Of a stretch of DNA of 64,000 nucleotides, positions 54,147 to 64,000 are shown in pieces; the stretch's first letter is position 1; each line of letters starts with the position of its first letter. The notes under the pieces were generated by a model that saw only the letters and a list, made by a program, of their open reading frames with translations, did not search any database and had not been told where the DNA came from. Position numbers and translations under genes: made by a program. The stretch lies in the NCBI GenBank assembly GCA_010093485.1, contig MU001494.1:2511937-2575936 (forward strand), given 5' to 3'. The stretch comes from Karstenula rhodostoma CBS 690.94 (Eukaryota; Ascomycota; Dothideomycetes; Pleosporales; Didymosphaeriaceae).

Positions 54147-54995
54147 ATGGATTTCGCCCATATGGATCGCGAATACCGAATGCAGCTGCTCGACGGCATC
54201 ACCATCACGCTTGTTTTGGACTATAGCGGCCTCACAACATACCACCCCCAGCAGCTTTCGGCCGCACGGAACATGGTTGACTATCATCGATACGGCCAGC
54301 TTTGCGAACAAGCCGAGAATGCAGCTATCGCTTCTTCATCAGCCCCAAGAGCGCTTGTTGTGTTCCCAAAGAACGCATTGGCAGCGGCGTCGCAATACTT
54401 TGCGGACTTGGGCCCCGACACAATCTACACACACAAAGACAAGCCCGACACATTCTTCATGGACATCGAATTAGGTCAAATCTTACCCGGGTACGTGATG
54501 GAAGTTCTATATCGGTACGCAGGTAAACTCAATGCCAAAACATGGAAAGAATTCCTCCCGGTCGAGCCGTCCATCCAGGATTCCGACAAATATTACTGGC
54601 TATTCATCTACGTCGCCATGCAGAAGCTAGGGATGCAACGCTTCGCCGCCGAGCTCGCCGTTCCCTTCATCGGAATCCTGGTCGAGCAACATCGGCTCGT
54701 GGATGAGGTATGGGTCCTCGAATTCATGCTTGAGGGATTGTCCGAGCATGATCCCCTGCTCGAACTTGTCGCCGAGCGATACGCAAAGCTCGAGATTACC
54801 CGACAATCTCCGCTCTTCCACGAACAATGGCTGGTGATCTTCAAAGACTATGCTCATTTCGGCAACTGTGTGAAGAGCATCATGGGCAGGATGAAAGAAA
54901 ATGCAGACGAGTTCAACAAGGCTGTGAGGGAGGCAGAGAGACAACTGGAGGGCCTTGGAATCGAAGATGGCGACAGTGAGGATATGGAATCCTGA
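54147..54995 (+). CDS. Orphan cytosolic protein
   Basis: A single exon of 282 residues, starting MDFAHMDREYRMQLLDGI. The first 30 residues contain a short strand pattern (TITLVLDYSGL). Residues 60-130 have a Val/Ile strand and a segment, TFFMDIELGQILPGYVMEVLYRYAG, that resembles the core helix of BTB-like folds. Residues 140-240 are helical, with YYWLFIYVAMQKLGMQRFAAEL. A charged coiled coil ends the protein (KENADEFNKAVREAERQLEGL) before an acidic tail. No catalytic motif, signal peptide or membrane helix. The BTB resemblance is only structural intuition; the family is unknown. Confidence 0.65.
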   Translation: MDFAHMDREYRMQLLDGITITLVLDYSGLTTYHPQQLSAARNMVDYHRYGQLCEQAENAAIASSSAPRALVVFPKNALAAASQYFADLGPDTIYTHKDKPDTFFMDIELGQILPGYVMEVLYRYAGKLNAKTWKEFLPVEPSIQDSDKYYWLFIYVAMQKLGMQRFAAELAVPFIGILVEQHRLVDEVWVLEFMLEGLSEHDPLLELVAERYAKLEITRQSPLFHEQWLVIFKDYAHFGNCVKSIMGRMKENADEFNKAVREAERQLEGLGIEDGDSEDMES

Positions 54996-56188
54996 CTCGC
55001 AAGACCGTCACACGCTCGACCGCCGTTTGTGCGCCCTGGATTCGTCGGTGAGCGCGATTGCATTGAGGCATCTCAGGCCCCTCCCTTATCATGGCTAAAC
55101 CTGATATATGCCTGCTGAGCATGTTCTTTTCTCTTCTTTTACACGTTTGGCTTGTCTTGCTACCAAGTTGGTGGAACTATTTTCTTGCTTTGAAGCCTCA
55201 TGCGGCGTTTTCTCGTTTGTCACACCATGTGTCCATGCCGTCATTGGTACGACCGTTTGCACGACACGTCCACGCGGGCCCTGAGGTACGTTATGCCCTG
55301 GATATGATCGTACGTGCCCAAACGGGCATCACCGGTAACTCTTTAGGCCAGGAACTTGCGATCGCAGCCTGCTCTCGGCTTTACGAACCCACAATGGTCG
55401 GAACTCTACGACGATTCCATTCACAACGACTTTCAATCTCACGGGTTCTTTGCGAAATTGATCTCTTTCTCCCAATCCTCGTGTATTCATCGATCGACCA
55501 CGCCCCACGGAACCGCAACAACTCTTCTCCGTGAACCATTCGTACATTTCCGGTGAACTACAAGCGCACTGTACGCACAATGCCAGACTCTCCAAAGACG
55601 GATGCTCCTGTGGTTGGCACGTACGATCTTGGCGGCGGACGAAGAGGAGCAGTGTCGGCACCCGGTGGACAGACACCGAAGCCACCGCAACCGAATGGAA
55701 CGAGCCGTTAGACGCTTTCGTTGCCTGTATGGTGTGGCGTCGATGGGGCGCGGGATTTCTGGATTACACGGTTGATATGTAAGTCCCGGTGCTCAGTCTA
55801 TTCGCTGGTTGCATTGATGATTGACTGATATTCAAAGCACGTTCGATGGTTGTATACGCATGTGCGACTGCACAATTGTCGAAGGGCGTCTCATATTACT
55901 GTTCGATCTTCTTTAACACTTCGTACATCTCAACTCTATGTGTATCATTCCCGTAAGTATACGACACTTTTCACAAATCTGACGATCAATTGACAGCTTA
56001 ACAGTGGATACTATAGCGTTGACATGGCAATGTGGTCCGGAACTGTAAGGATGAATTGCCTAACGGTAGACTAGTGTTCATATGAGCGTCTCGGCTGGGC
56101 GTTAGTTGAGTATCGGCTAGAGAAAATCAAACATTTTCACTTGGATCCAATCGTGTTGCGTCTTCACGCATAAGGCACTTTTGCGAGA
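54996..56188. other. Intergenic, mostly empty
   Basis: About 1.2 kb between the orphan at 54147 and the SDR pseudogene. One very short frame at 55580 is listed separately. Longer frames on either strand here overlap one another and lack protein-like patterns. Confidence 0.45.
55580..55711 (+). CDS. Possible 43-residue micro-ORF
   Basis: An ATG-started frame of 43 codons encodes a Gly/Pro-rich peptide beginning MPDSPKTDAPVVGTYDLGGG and ending PQPNGTSR. The composition is more protein-like than neighbouring frames, but the length makes chance likely. No transcript evidence is available here. Confidence 0.15.
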   Translation: MPDSPKTDAPVVGTYDLGGGRRGAVSAPGGQTPKPPQPNGTSR

Positions 56189-56837
56189 ATGATTAAAGAG
56201 GCCGGTGATATCGATATCCTGGTCAACAATGCTGGGTATGCGAACATGGGCCTTGTAGGTGAGTTGGAGTACGGTTTTCCATCCCCTCCAGTTGGTTCTC
56301 CGGCTTACGTGTGCCGGCCTCCAAACGTGGCGTGGTCTCTTCGGGAAGAACTTCTTCGGTTCCCTGAAACTGGTGCAAACACTGCTACTGCACTTCCGCT
56401 CACGCAAGAGCGGCGACTTCGTCTTCAGCCACGAAAATCGCACTGGAAGGTATGCACGACGCGCTGAGACTGGAGTGTGCACCCCTCGGCATCTGCTCAT
56501 TTATTGTTGAGCTCGGACACTTCTGCACAGAAGTCGTCAAGAACGCGTTGAGAAGGGCAGCCCCTACGCCTCAAAAGGTGGTGGAGTTGCTGGCACATAT
56601 CCACTCCTTCATGAACTCTTTTACGAACGCGCTGCTAGGAAACGAGGTCGGTGATTCGAAAAAGGTGGTCAAGATTATGGTGGTCATAGTGAAGGCGGAG
56701 GGCGTAGCGGAGGGGAAGGGATACCGGATCGGCTGCCGCTTGGGAGCGATGCTCTGATCGCTGTTCAGCCAAACAAAAGAGACTATGCGGAAGCAGTGGC
56801 AAGAGTTGATAGACGTGATCTCGAGCACGAACTGTGA
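56189..56837 (+). pseudogene. Truncated, frameshifted SDR pseudogene
   Basis: Three stretches of a short-chain dehydrogenase are visible in different frames: DIDILVNNAGYANMGLVGE (the NAG motif) near 56210; NFFGSLKLVQTLLLHFRSR near 56350; EGMHDALRLECAPLGI at about 56450 running to GDSKKVVKIMVVIVKAEG near 56690; and PLGSDALIAVQPNKRDYAEA near 56740 ending at a stop at 56835-56837. At least two frame changes separate them. The nucleotide-binding N-terminus and the catalytic YxxxK are not seen, and a V-to-E change lies in the usual VEPG segment (VELG). A normal intron could explain one break at the GTGAGT after GLVG, but not the others. Confidence 0.65.
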
Positions 56838-57204
56838 TGATGTGGCAGCGCGAGGGCCTCCGGAGTATGTTGAAATGGCGCACTCAATGGCATAGATGCA
56901 GATGGAACCGGTATTGCTCTCTGTATTCCACGTCTCTATGCAAAGATTGGTCATGGCGGAACAGTGACACTCGCATATTGTCTCGAATCCTTGTCAATCG
57001 ATGTTCAGACTCGGCGGTCTCGGGAAAGTTGATTTTTGCGTGGAATTGGCCTTCACTTTTAGCGTCGCTGCCTGCCCTGGTTCGATAGGTATTTAACCCA
57101 CATGTGGTTCTGTCTCTGAGTTTGGGAGCTGCTTCTTCCATTGCCACCACGCTCGCTCTTTCCACCCCACGCTCGTTTCGACTCTTGCCTTGGACACGCC
57201 CACC
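56838..57204. other. Promoter region of the secreted orphan
   Basis: About 370 bp. A TATTTAA element near 57089 lies about 115 bp before the start codon of the next gene. No gene seen. Confidence 0.4.
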
Positions 57205-58811
57205 ATGAAGCTTGCCTTCGCTGCAATCATCGTAGCGCTTGCTTCCGTCACCGAGGTCGCAGCAGCTACGACAGGAACCACATCTTCTCCGACCCCCACG
57301 CGCCGCCTCGAGGGCTATCGACGATTCTTGCCGTTCTGGAGTCCTCGTTCCCGCCGACGATCTCTCTCGCCCATCACGCCTGCGCCGACAGCAGCCGCCC
57401 GTAAACGTGACGACTCTGCTTCTTCCAGCATACCAACAGGTCCGCCCGTGACCGACCTGTGGGAGATCGTCGAGCCGTTCCCGCAGGATATCGAGACCGA
57501 GTCACCCGGCGCTTCTCCGACAGCAACTGGGGCTCCTGTATCTTCGCCGAGCGGGCTGCCGAGCTCAGCGAGTGACTCGGTATGGGAGGACGCAGCGAGC
57601 CATGGGTGCCGGCTGGTCGACGCCATGCGCGTGTCCGACTATGACGCCGGTCAGCTTTACAGCCCCACGAAAACATCAGCCCAAAGCTCTCTGATGAAAT
57701 ACGAAGACTTTACAAGCTGGGGTTGGAACGCAAATGAGGTCAACGGCGGTAACTTCACTGATCTCGATGGTGGCCAGAAGCAGCCCGATCCTGGTTGGGG
57801 TATTGGAAAGGCACTTAGGGATCTAGGCGTTTCCGACAAGATCAAGGCGCAAGGCGGCAAGAACGTCATCATCGACGCTGTCCATGGGAAGGCGCCTTTT
57901 ACGCAGGGTTACACCAAGGACGGCAAGACCTATCCGGTACGTACCACGCACATGGGCGGATGAAAGTTTGATGCGTTGCTCACTTCGAGATGATGTGGTT
58001 GAGATTGATCGAATTGGCAATGTTGCAAACCTCTTCGGCTGGCTAACATGCGCTCCAGGCAACCGGAGCAGATTTCAAGATCGGTATCAACACCGACGAT
58101 GGAGGTGAGTCGCTCACTCTTTAGTCCAATCGTCCAAGCTTACGAGGTAATAGTTCTGATGGCGGTGGATCGGATCTCGACTACCACCGCGGCAAAGAAA
58201 CGAAACCCTCCAGTCTCGGATGATCAGCTTCCAGATGTACACACGTTCTCGGACATCGGTTATCTGAACTACAAGAAGATGCTGGGGAAAGACCCAACGA
58301 GCTTCAAGTACATGATGTCCCTGATGATCACGAATGAAGAGACTGCAAGCATCATTTCCCGGGCCTTGGGTGGTCAGCAGCTGCGTTCATGGCCGGGCAC
58401 TTCTTTCAACTGGCGTTCGAAAGAGTTCAAAGCGCTCTTAGGTGCGTTTCCCCTACGTAGTGGCCACCGTTCATGACCACCTTCCGCTAACTCTCCATAG
58501 GGTCACCCAACGGCATGGGCTTCGGTTACCTCCTCGTACAACACAAGTCCCAGCTTGGAAAGATGTTCATTAAACAAGTTCAAGTCTTCCACGGCGACAC
58601 CTGGCACCACCTGCCCAACATGGTCTTTACCCTAGAAGAACAGAGTGCCGTGGAACCACCGCCCAAGTCATCGGGCTCACCTCCTCAAATGGAGGAGCCC
58701 ATGATGACCGGCATACCAAGCATTCTGCGGCGTGGAGAAGCAGACACGAAGATTCACATCCAAGGACCGAAGAATTTCCTTAGGGCCCATACAAAGCACA
58801 TGGAGCTGTGA
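57205..58811 (+). CDS. Secreted protein of unknown function
   Basis: Exons 57205-57936, 58059-58104, 58154-58441 and 58501-58811 (introns 122, 49 and 59 bp), 458 residues. MKLAFAAIIVALASVTEVAA is a standard signal peptide. Residues 25-130 are Ser/Thr/Pro rich with dibasic sites (SRRRS, ARKRDD), so propeptide processing is possible. The folded region begins near CRLVDAMRVSDYDAGQLY and includes YEDFTSWGWNANEVNGGNFTDLDGGQ, KNVIIDAVHGKAP, a mini-exon ATGADFKIGINTDDG, then HTFSDIGYLNYKKML and MGFGYLLVQHKSQLG. I do not recognise the family. A predicted secreted protein with few cysteines suggests an enzyme or cell-wall protein, not a small cysteine-rich effector. Confidence 0.7.
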
Positions 58812-59315
58812 GCGGACCATCTGTTCCGGCGCGACGGTGTTGGGGAAGGCCCAGTAACGATTTGGAGGTTGGAGTGCAAGGATGGATATTCTCGGATCGA
58901 GGTACTTCGGGCGGTGGATAGCATGTTGGGATTGAGTGAACCGTTTGGGGGGCTCATAAAACATGCGGGTAGATGCCCGGGTCCAACCTAACGCCAGGAC
59001 CATTCGCGCATGGAAAAGAAAACAATAGTAGCTCCATCCTATATTCTGGCTCAGCTTGAGTCTCTTTGCGCCGTGCAACCATCTTCTCCGGACTCGCGTT
59101 GCTCGAGAGATGCATTGGCGTGACGTCATCTGTGCACGCGACAGCGATTGGGCTGCGCTACGCCACGAATGATATGCAAGCCGAATGCCTGCACAAGCTG
59201 CTTTGAGGGACAACATGTGAGCTGTTTACAATGCCTTTAACAAGAGCGGTCCTGCGGCTTTCTCGTAACCGCCCGACACAATCCTCATCTGGGGATTCTG
59301 TCTTCATTCACAACC
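58812..59315. other. Intergenic
   Basis: About 500 bp between the secreted orphan and the small membrane protein gene. No convincing gene or RNA is visible. Confidence 0.45.
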
Positions 59316-60340
59316 ATGGCTGATGCTCCGCTCCTTGGGAGAGCTAACGACACGACACGATCAACAGGTAGCCGGATCAAGAACGCGCGCAATGTCGATA
59401 CTAATGTAACGTTCTCTCTGTTCTCCACGGGCGACGCGCTGTACGTGGGCTTAATCAGTGCTGTAGACAAGCATCCTCCGGTCCATCCTCAAGATCTTCA
59501 GCGGCGGACTCATCGCACCAGCCGACACCACATATGCCACCATCATGATCCTTCTGAACAGCACAGACGCCGATGAGCAAGACCATCTCACGAAGCAATG
59601 GCGCGACCACAAGCTCAACGAGCTGAGCTTCATCGGCGTCGTAGTACGCTGTCCCCTCTTATCCCAGCTCTGCAGAAAACTTAATATGAACAGAGCCCCC
59701 TCGTAGCAGTGTGCCTCGTGAGCACCGGCGCCTGGGACGAGATCAGCGGCAAGGGCTGGTATATCCGCGCCATCTGGTATTCCGGCATCGTCTTCGCGCT
59801 GTTTTCCGTCCGTACGATACTCCCCGGTACAAAGTTGCTCTGTCTTAGACATGGACACTTCGTACATAAACCCCTTTTCTTTTTTTTAGTCAGCTGACTT
59901 TGTACCCGCGCGTATAGTCACGGCCACGCAGCAGACGCTGCGCCTGCACCGTCTCTCCGCCCACAAAGACGGCTTGCATCTCCTCCGCTTGTGTCTCGTT
60001 CGCGATCGCAAGCAGCTCGACAGCGAAGAAGGCGAGGCGAAACTCGTGCCGAAGCCGTTCCAGATTTGGAGCTGGCAGAGTAGCATGATGTTTTTGATGA
60101 TGGCGGTGGGGTGCTTGCTTGTAGGCATGTTGGTGTTGGTGTGGAGCGCGGTGGCGAAGGAGACGGAAAATGTGGTGTATGATGAGAATGTGAAGGTGAG
60201 TTCGACTGTGTTTGAGAGAACATGAGGAAGATTGCTGATGAGGGTAGCTTGCGATTACGTTTACGGCGGTGCTTGCTACGACTGTGGTGTACTTTTTTGC
60301 GACACAGGTTAGTCTTATGGTTGGAGTGAGCGTGGAGTAG
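59316..60340 (+). CDS. Small fungal membrane protein, unknown function
   Basis: Five exons, 59316-59440, 59502-59643, 59694-59811, 59918-60195 and 60248-60340, 251 residues. The model depends on hand-picked splice sites; the first acceptor has an alternative at 59471 that gives a too-short intron. Hydrophobic segments: SPLVAVCLVSTG, AIWYSGIVFALFSV, SSMMFLMMAVGCLLVGMLVLVW and LAITFTAVLATTVVYFFA, the last two clearly membrane-spanning. A polar segment (HLTKQWRDHKLNELSF) precedes the first. Many uncharacterised fungal four-helix membrane proteins look like this. A GTTAGT donor near the end could lead to a further exon, so the C-terminus is uncertain. Confidence 0.6.
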
Positions 60341-60702
60341 GAAGAATGTTGAAGGTGCGCGTTGGTGGCAGTTTGGGCTCAGGTTCATCAAAGCTGTTTT
60401 CAGCTATTGCAAGTTCACACTGTCACAGAATGTTCACGAAAATCTGGGAGGAGCTGGATTGCTAGAGACAGGAGTAGTCAGAGCCACGAGACAGGGAGAA
60501 ATATAACATGGCTGCAAGACAAATAGGAAGTTACAGGTATGTGAATGGTCGGTGTCTTCTTAGCAAATGAAACATCTCTGAACCGACGCGCTGAGACATA
60601 TATGTCGTAGTAATTTCGAGACAGAAGCCCACGAGCTTATAAAGACGCTGGACCCGCCATGAAGCCTAGAAAACACAACCCTATCCTCCATCCCTTACTA
60701 AA
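60341..60702. other. Promoter region of the orphan at 60703
   Basis: About 360 bp with a TATAAA box at 60638-60643, 65 bp before the next start codon. No gene seen. Confidence 0.45.
60638..60643 (+). promoter_or_regulatory. TATA box
   Basis: TATAAA in CGAGCTTATAAAGACG, 65 bp upstream of the ATG at 60703. Confidence 0.45.
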
Positions 60703-61734
60703 ATGTCCCACCAACCACTCTCCACACGTGTCGGCGTCTGGATTGACGGAGACGTCATGCTCAAAGTCGGCGAATACAACGCAAAATCCATCACCCTTCT
60801 CACACGAGTAGGAAGACACCAACTTCTCCACGAAGGGCGCCATTCCGTTTACCTACCCACCAAAATCAGCCTACATGTCGCAAAAAACATCATGCAGTGG
60901 GTGGATCAAGCGCTCCCTCCCACAGCCGACAACTGGACCACACCCATCATGCCCTCGCAATTTTTCCTCCAACGTCGTCCTTCGCATCAACTCAGCCTCA
61001 TTCTCAACTTCTACATGGCATTGCAGTACATAGGGACGCGTACGGATGTCCTATTCGACGTTGCCAGTCGTTTCTACGAGACGTTCAGGAACACCTGGCG
61101 TACCATGGATCAGCTCACGATTGAACTGCTGTGCTCGTGTGTTCGGAGGGCTCGTTGGATGTTCGACGGCGACGCGCGGGATCTGCTCCACGATCCTGTC
61201 GTGAGGCTGGTTGCGCATACGGTCGCGTATGGGATCCAGCACGCGGTGTTCCCTGACTTGCAGATGGTGGTGCGAGCGCTGACTACGCGTCCTGGACTCA
61301 ATGAATTCCTCGCACGGGTAGGGGTTGTGCGATATCCCATTCGTGGCTTTATTCCCCTCCCGGCGATTTATCCGCTGCTGGCGCGGAGACGATTGGCTAT
61401 AGTTGAACTGCAGGGGGTGTACTCTATCGTAGCACGAGATGGTCCTGCGGGTGAAAACGATGGGTCCGCCAGCGGAGGTACGGAGCCGATTCCGCGGCAC
61501 TTGGACATGAGGAGCACCATCTCAGTGGATGATATGCTCCATGTGGATGGTTGGGTCATGGTTGTAGGTGTGGATGAAGGGCAGGAGGGAGAGGATGGGG
61601 ATCGAGAGGGAGGGAATAAAGAAGAAGGGAATGAGGACGAAGAGATGGACGAAGGACCGACGGGTGAAGGAGGCGCGCTCATGGATGTGGATTTAGGAGA
61701 CTTGATACAGAGCCTGGGTGCGATGTCATTCTGA
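60703..61734 (+). CDS. Orphan protein with acidic C-terminus
   Basis: A single exon of 343 residues, starting MSHQPLSTRVGVWIDGDVMLKV, preceded at a normal distance by a TATA box. The first 250 residues are folded-looking and rich in Arg and aromatic residues: a VWIDGDVMLKVG strand pair, then SLHVAKNIMQWVDQALPP, a helical RRPSHQLSLILNFYMALQYIG, and DQLTIELLCSCVRRARWMF. From about 285 on the chain becomes a Glu/Asp/Gly acidic tract. It may belong to the BTB-like or ankyrin-less fungal orphan groups, but no motif proves it. No signal peptide. Function unknown. Confidence 0.7.
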   Translation: MSHQPLSTRVGVWIDGDVMLKVGEYNAKSITLLTRVGRHQLLHEGRHSVYLPTKISLHVAKNIMQWVDQALPPTADNWTTPIMPSQFFLQRRPSHQLSLILNFYMALQYIGTRTDVLFDVASRFYETFRNTWRTMDQLTIELLCSCVRRARWMFDGDARDLLHDPVVRLVAHTVAYGIQHAVFPDLQMVVRALTTRPGLNEFLARVGVVRYPIRGFIPLPAIYPLLARRRLAIVELQGVYSIVARDGPAGENDGSASGGTEPIPRHLDMRSTISVDDMLHVDGWVMVVGVDEGQEGEDGDREGGNKEEGNEDEEMDEGPTGEGGALMDVDLGDLIQSLGAMSF

Positions 61735-63877
61735 GACCAACGCGTATGGGGAGTTGGCAATCATGTAGTGTAGCTGGTGATGGAGAACTTCGGTTAAGTA
61801 GATCAGTAACAGGTTACCATTTCCATGATTCTCGGCATGCAATATCAGAAGGCTCTCCGAAATATGTTCAGTTAATTCAGGAATCCTGGTGTGAGCCCAC
61901 CATGGCTGAAGCCAGCGCAGTGGAACGCTTCTAGTGGAGATTTCCTCCCCCAGAAAGTCATGAAGCTATCTAGAGCAGTTGCGATCGCAATATTTGACGG
62001 AAACAACAAACATCCCCCATACGACAATCGGCGGTCGACTTTGATATGAGTTTGCTATGTCCGAAGCAGTGCCGAAGGGAGAAGTTTGAGACTTGTGACC
62101 GATTCCACGCCATGAAGTAATGCTGCGAAACCTTAGGTGAGGCGGGACTTTCGGCCTTCGCATTATTGAGGGGTCCTAAGATACCGTTGCCTCTACCATG
62201 CAGCAAAGCAGTGCAAACAGGGGGGCACATTGTCTTTGTTTCTGTTGTATGCGTGGCGTGGCTGTCTAGCAGCTTGCCAACTGAAGGAGCACAGCATGCC
62301 GTTTATTGCTGTAGAGTTTTGGTACGCAACGACCTAGCCGCAACCCTCTTGGTCATGCTTAGCTTAGCGGATGATTTGAGAGTTACACGATGTGATTAGC
62401 CGTTTTGAACACAAAACCGAACAACAAGGCTTTGCAAAGCACGGCCATGACTTTGCATCGTTTTACTACGAGCATACGCTGCCCACAATCCATATTTCGT
62501 GCACAGATTCGATTTTCCACAAGCGCAAGGAAACATGAATTCGCAGTTACCTCTTTTGGAAAGAATAATAGTACCGAGACCGCGAGTTCAGCAGGACAAA
62601 GAGAATGCGCAGAGATAAATTGATGCGCAAGACGCCGGGTGGTCATGGAATGCTGACCTTGATGTTTTGGGATGCTCGGACAGAGACATTAACGCCATTT
62701 TTGTTTGGTTTTGGTGACGTGACGTTCTTGGTCTGAATAGAGAAAAGCGAATCTTAAGCGGAGAAGGACCATTGACGCGCGATTGGCAGAGGCAGGCACC
62801 TATGAAGTCTAGCCCTGTTCCTTAAGATTGTACTCTATCCCGCGCAAATACATTCCACATGCCATTTCCAGGTCTCATTTTTTGCCGAGTAAAGTCCAAA
62901 AAACCGGAAGCACATCAAAGATGGCGTGGCTTTGTTGGACAGCACCAACTCGACATGGTCTTCCTGACTTTCACCTTGGAGACCTCTTAGGTACAACGGT
63001 CGAGTCCCAGAAACCCATGCGGTCTGGAAGGCGACGTTTTGGACTTTATATCCCAGTAAATCCTGAAAGCTTTGCAGATGGTATTGTAACATCTCTCGAT
63101 CCATCTTTTTATATCCAAGCCCGATCAGAAACACACATGTTTCGTGAAGAGAGAGGCTTTTAGTCGCCGCAGCCGCAGCCGCAGAACCATAAGTGCAAGC
63201 GGGCGCTGCTTTTTTTTTTTTTTTTTTTTTAAGGGGGATAGCAAACTATGACAACCGGAGGCCACATAACGCAAGAAGGGAGGATTTTTGGTCGCCGGCA
63301 GGATCAGCGTTGAAAGAAAGCTAGTCTCATGATTCTGAGAGAATTGTAGTGGATCCGAGACAATCGACATGGAAATCACAGGCAGAAGCGATCCACTCCA
63401 CGCAACGAACATCAGTCGCCAGAAGGTTTATTTTTGAAGCACCAAGCACCGCCCATGGTACGAAGATAGCTTGATGCCGAATCCCAGACAACAGCCCATG
63501 ATGAGTATGTGCTGCAGTTTTAGTCCGGGAGAATGCACAGCATAATAACCCCCTTTTCAATTACTGTCACAAAAAGTGAGAATAGCAGTTGTGTAGAGTG
63601 GTGACTAACGTGGGAATGCACGCTTTACATAAACCACCAACACAGACGACTTGTTATGTCAGAAATGAAACTTTGGAAGCGGCTTCTCTCCAGAGCAGAC
63701 CATTTCTTCTGTGGCGTGAAAAGCACGTACTATCTACGCATGGAAGCTCAATCGGGCTTGGGCCAGCCGGATCCATATATATATCGAGCCTGGGAGCTTC
63801 TCTCCCAACGCTCAGTGACAATACAATCGATCGTCTGGTAAGTTGACACCCTCCATATCAGCATCAAGAGCGAATTC
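61735..63877. other. Gene-free 2.1-kb stretch
   Basis: No convincing gene over 2.1 kb. It contains a GCCGCA trinucleotide repeat near 63165 and a T-run of about 20 at 63211-63230. Short frames on both strands are unconvincing. Confidence 0.5.
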
Positions 63878-64000
63878 TCATAGTTGGACGCCGTTGAAGG
63901 TTCCATCTTCGGCTTTTGTACCAACATGGGACAGCTTGATCAAGTTACTGAACTGAAGGTTCTGCTCCCGTGCGCGCTTCAACAGTTCCGGTCCTTTCAG
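63878..64000 (-). CDS. 3' end of a CDS running off the window
   Basis: The minus-strand frame is open from the window end to a TGA at 63880-63878. The last 40 codons read as a helical, charged segment LKGPELLKRAREQNL followed by QFSNLIKLSHVGTKAEDG and the C-terminus TFNGVQL. The composition is protein-like, and both stop and frame are unambiguous within the 123 bp available. The family cannot be named from so little sequence. Confidence 0.5.
   Translation of the reverse strand: MKGPELLKRAREQNLQFSNLIKLSHVGTKAEDGTFNGVQL

Noticed and set aside
55091..55534. Plus-strand frame of 147 codons downstream of the orphan at 54147
   Set aside because: It overlaps an equally long minus-strand frame, has no conserved pattern and begins in the likely 3' UTR of the upstream gene.
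1..64000. CRISPR array or bacterial operon structures
   Set aside because: The gene structures are intron-bearing and eukaryotic; no spaced palindromic repeat array is present.
1..64000. Secondary-metabolite gene cluster around the ABC transporter or SDR genes
   Set aside because: No PKS, NRPS, terpene synthase, P450 or cluster regulator was found in the window.

Overview
The window is nuclear DNA of a filamentous ascomycete. Genes carry short GT-AG introns, mostly 46-62 bp, with fungal branch sites. The gene set is typically fungal (sterol O-acyltransferase, GtaA-type glutaminase, ABCC transporter, GAL80-like oxidoreductase). One AT-rich block shows the marks of repeat-induced point mutation (RIP). 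A Dothideomycete is the best guess, but this is inferred from style, not from a marker gene.

Layout. From 0.3 to 14.9 kb the genes are a START-like DUF3074 protein (-), a sterol O-acyltransferase of the MBOAT family (-), the AP-1 gamma adaptin (+), a small ABM-fold protein (+) and a 14-exon ABCC transporter (+). From 15.0 to 16.4 kb there are two split tRNA-like structures and a 23-bp tandem repeat. From about 16.45 to 24.18 kb lies an AT-rich island with almost no CpA, TpG or CpG and no open frame, broken by a 715-bp assembly gap. From 24.5 to 45.5 kb gene density is normal: GAL80-like oxidoreductase, a third tRNA-like structure, secreted glutaminase, an orphan, dynactin p62, an NDUFAF5-type complex I assembly methyltransferase, an SDR, an LMBR1-like membrane protein, glutaredoxin, the PP2A scaffold subunit, an APC/LAT amino-acid transporter and a rhodopsin-like fungal membrane protein. 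From 45.5 to 49.4 kb there is a gene-poor stretch. From 49.4 to 64 kb the content is more lineage-specific: a trypsin-fold protease fused to an unknown helical region, several orphans, an SDR pseudogene, a secreted orphan and a small membrane protein. The 3' end of a minus-strand CDS runs off the window.

Most conserved genes here are unrelated housekeeping functions (vesicle coats, dynein cargo adaptor, phosphatase scaffold, respiratory complex assembly, redox, sterol storage). I see no biosynthetic cluster. Exon structures were rebuilt by hand. For every multi-exon model given with exact exons, the summed coding length is divisible by three and the reading frame continues across each junction.

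The most interesting signals are three. First, inside the AT island there is a set of 42-65 bp units that look like spliceosomal introns (GTAAGT or GTAAAT start, CTAAT-like branch motif, AG end), five of them at a regular spacing next to the gap; they resemble introner-like elements caught in RIP. Second, the protease at 49.45 kb has an intact catalytic triad, no signal peptide and a long unknown helical C-terminus. Third, three tRNA-like split structures border the island.
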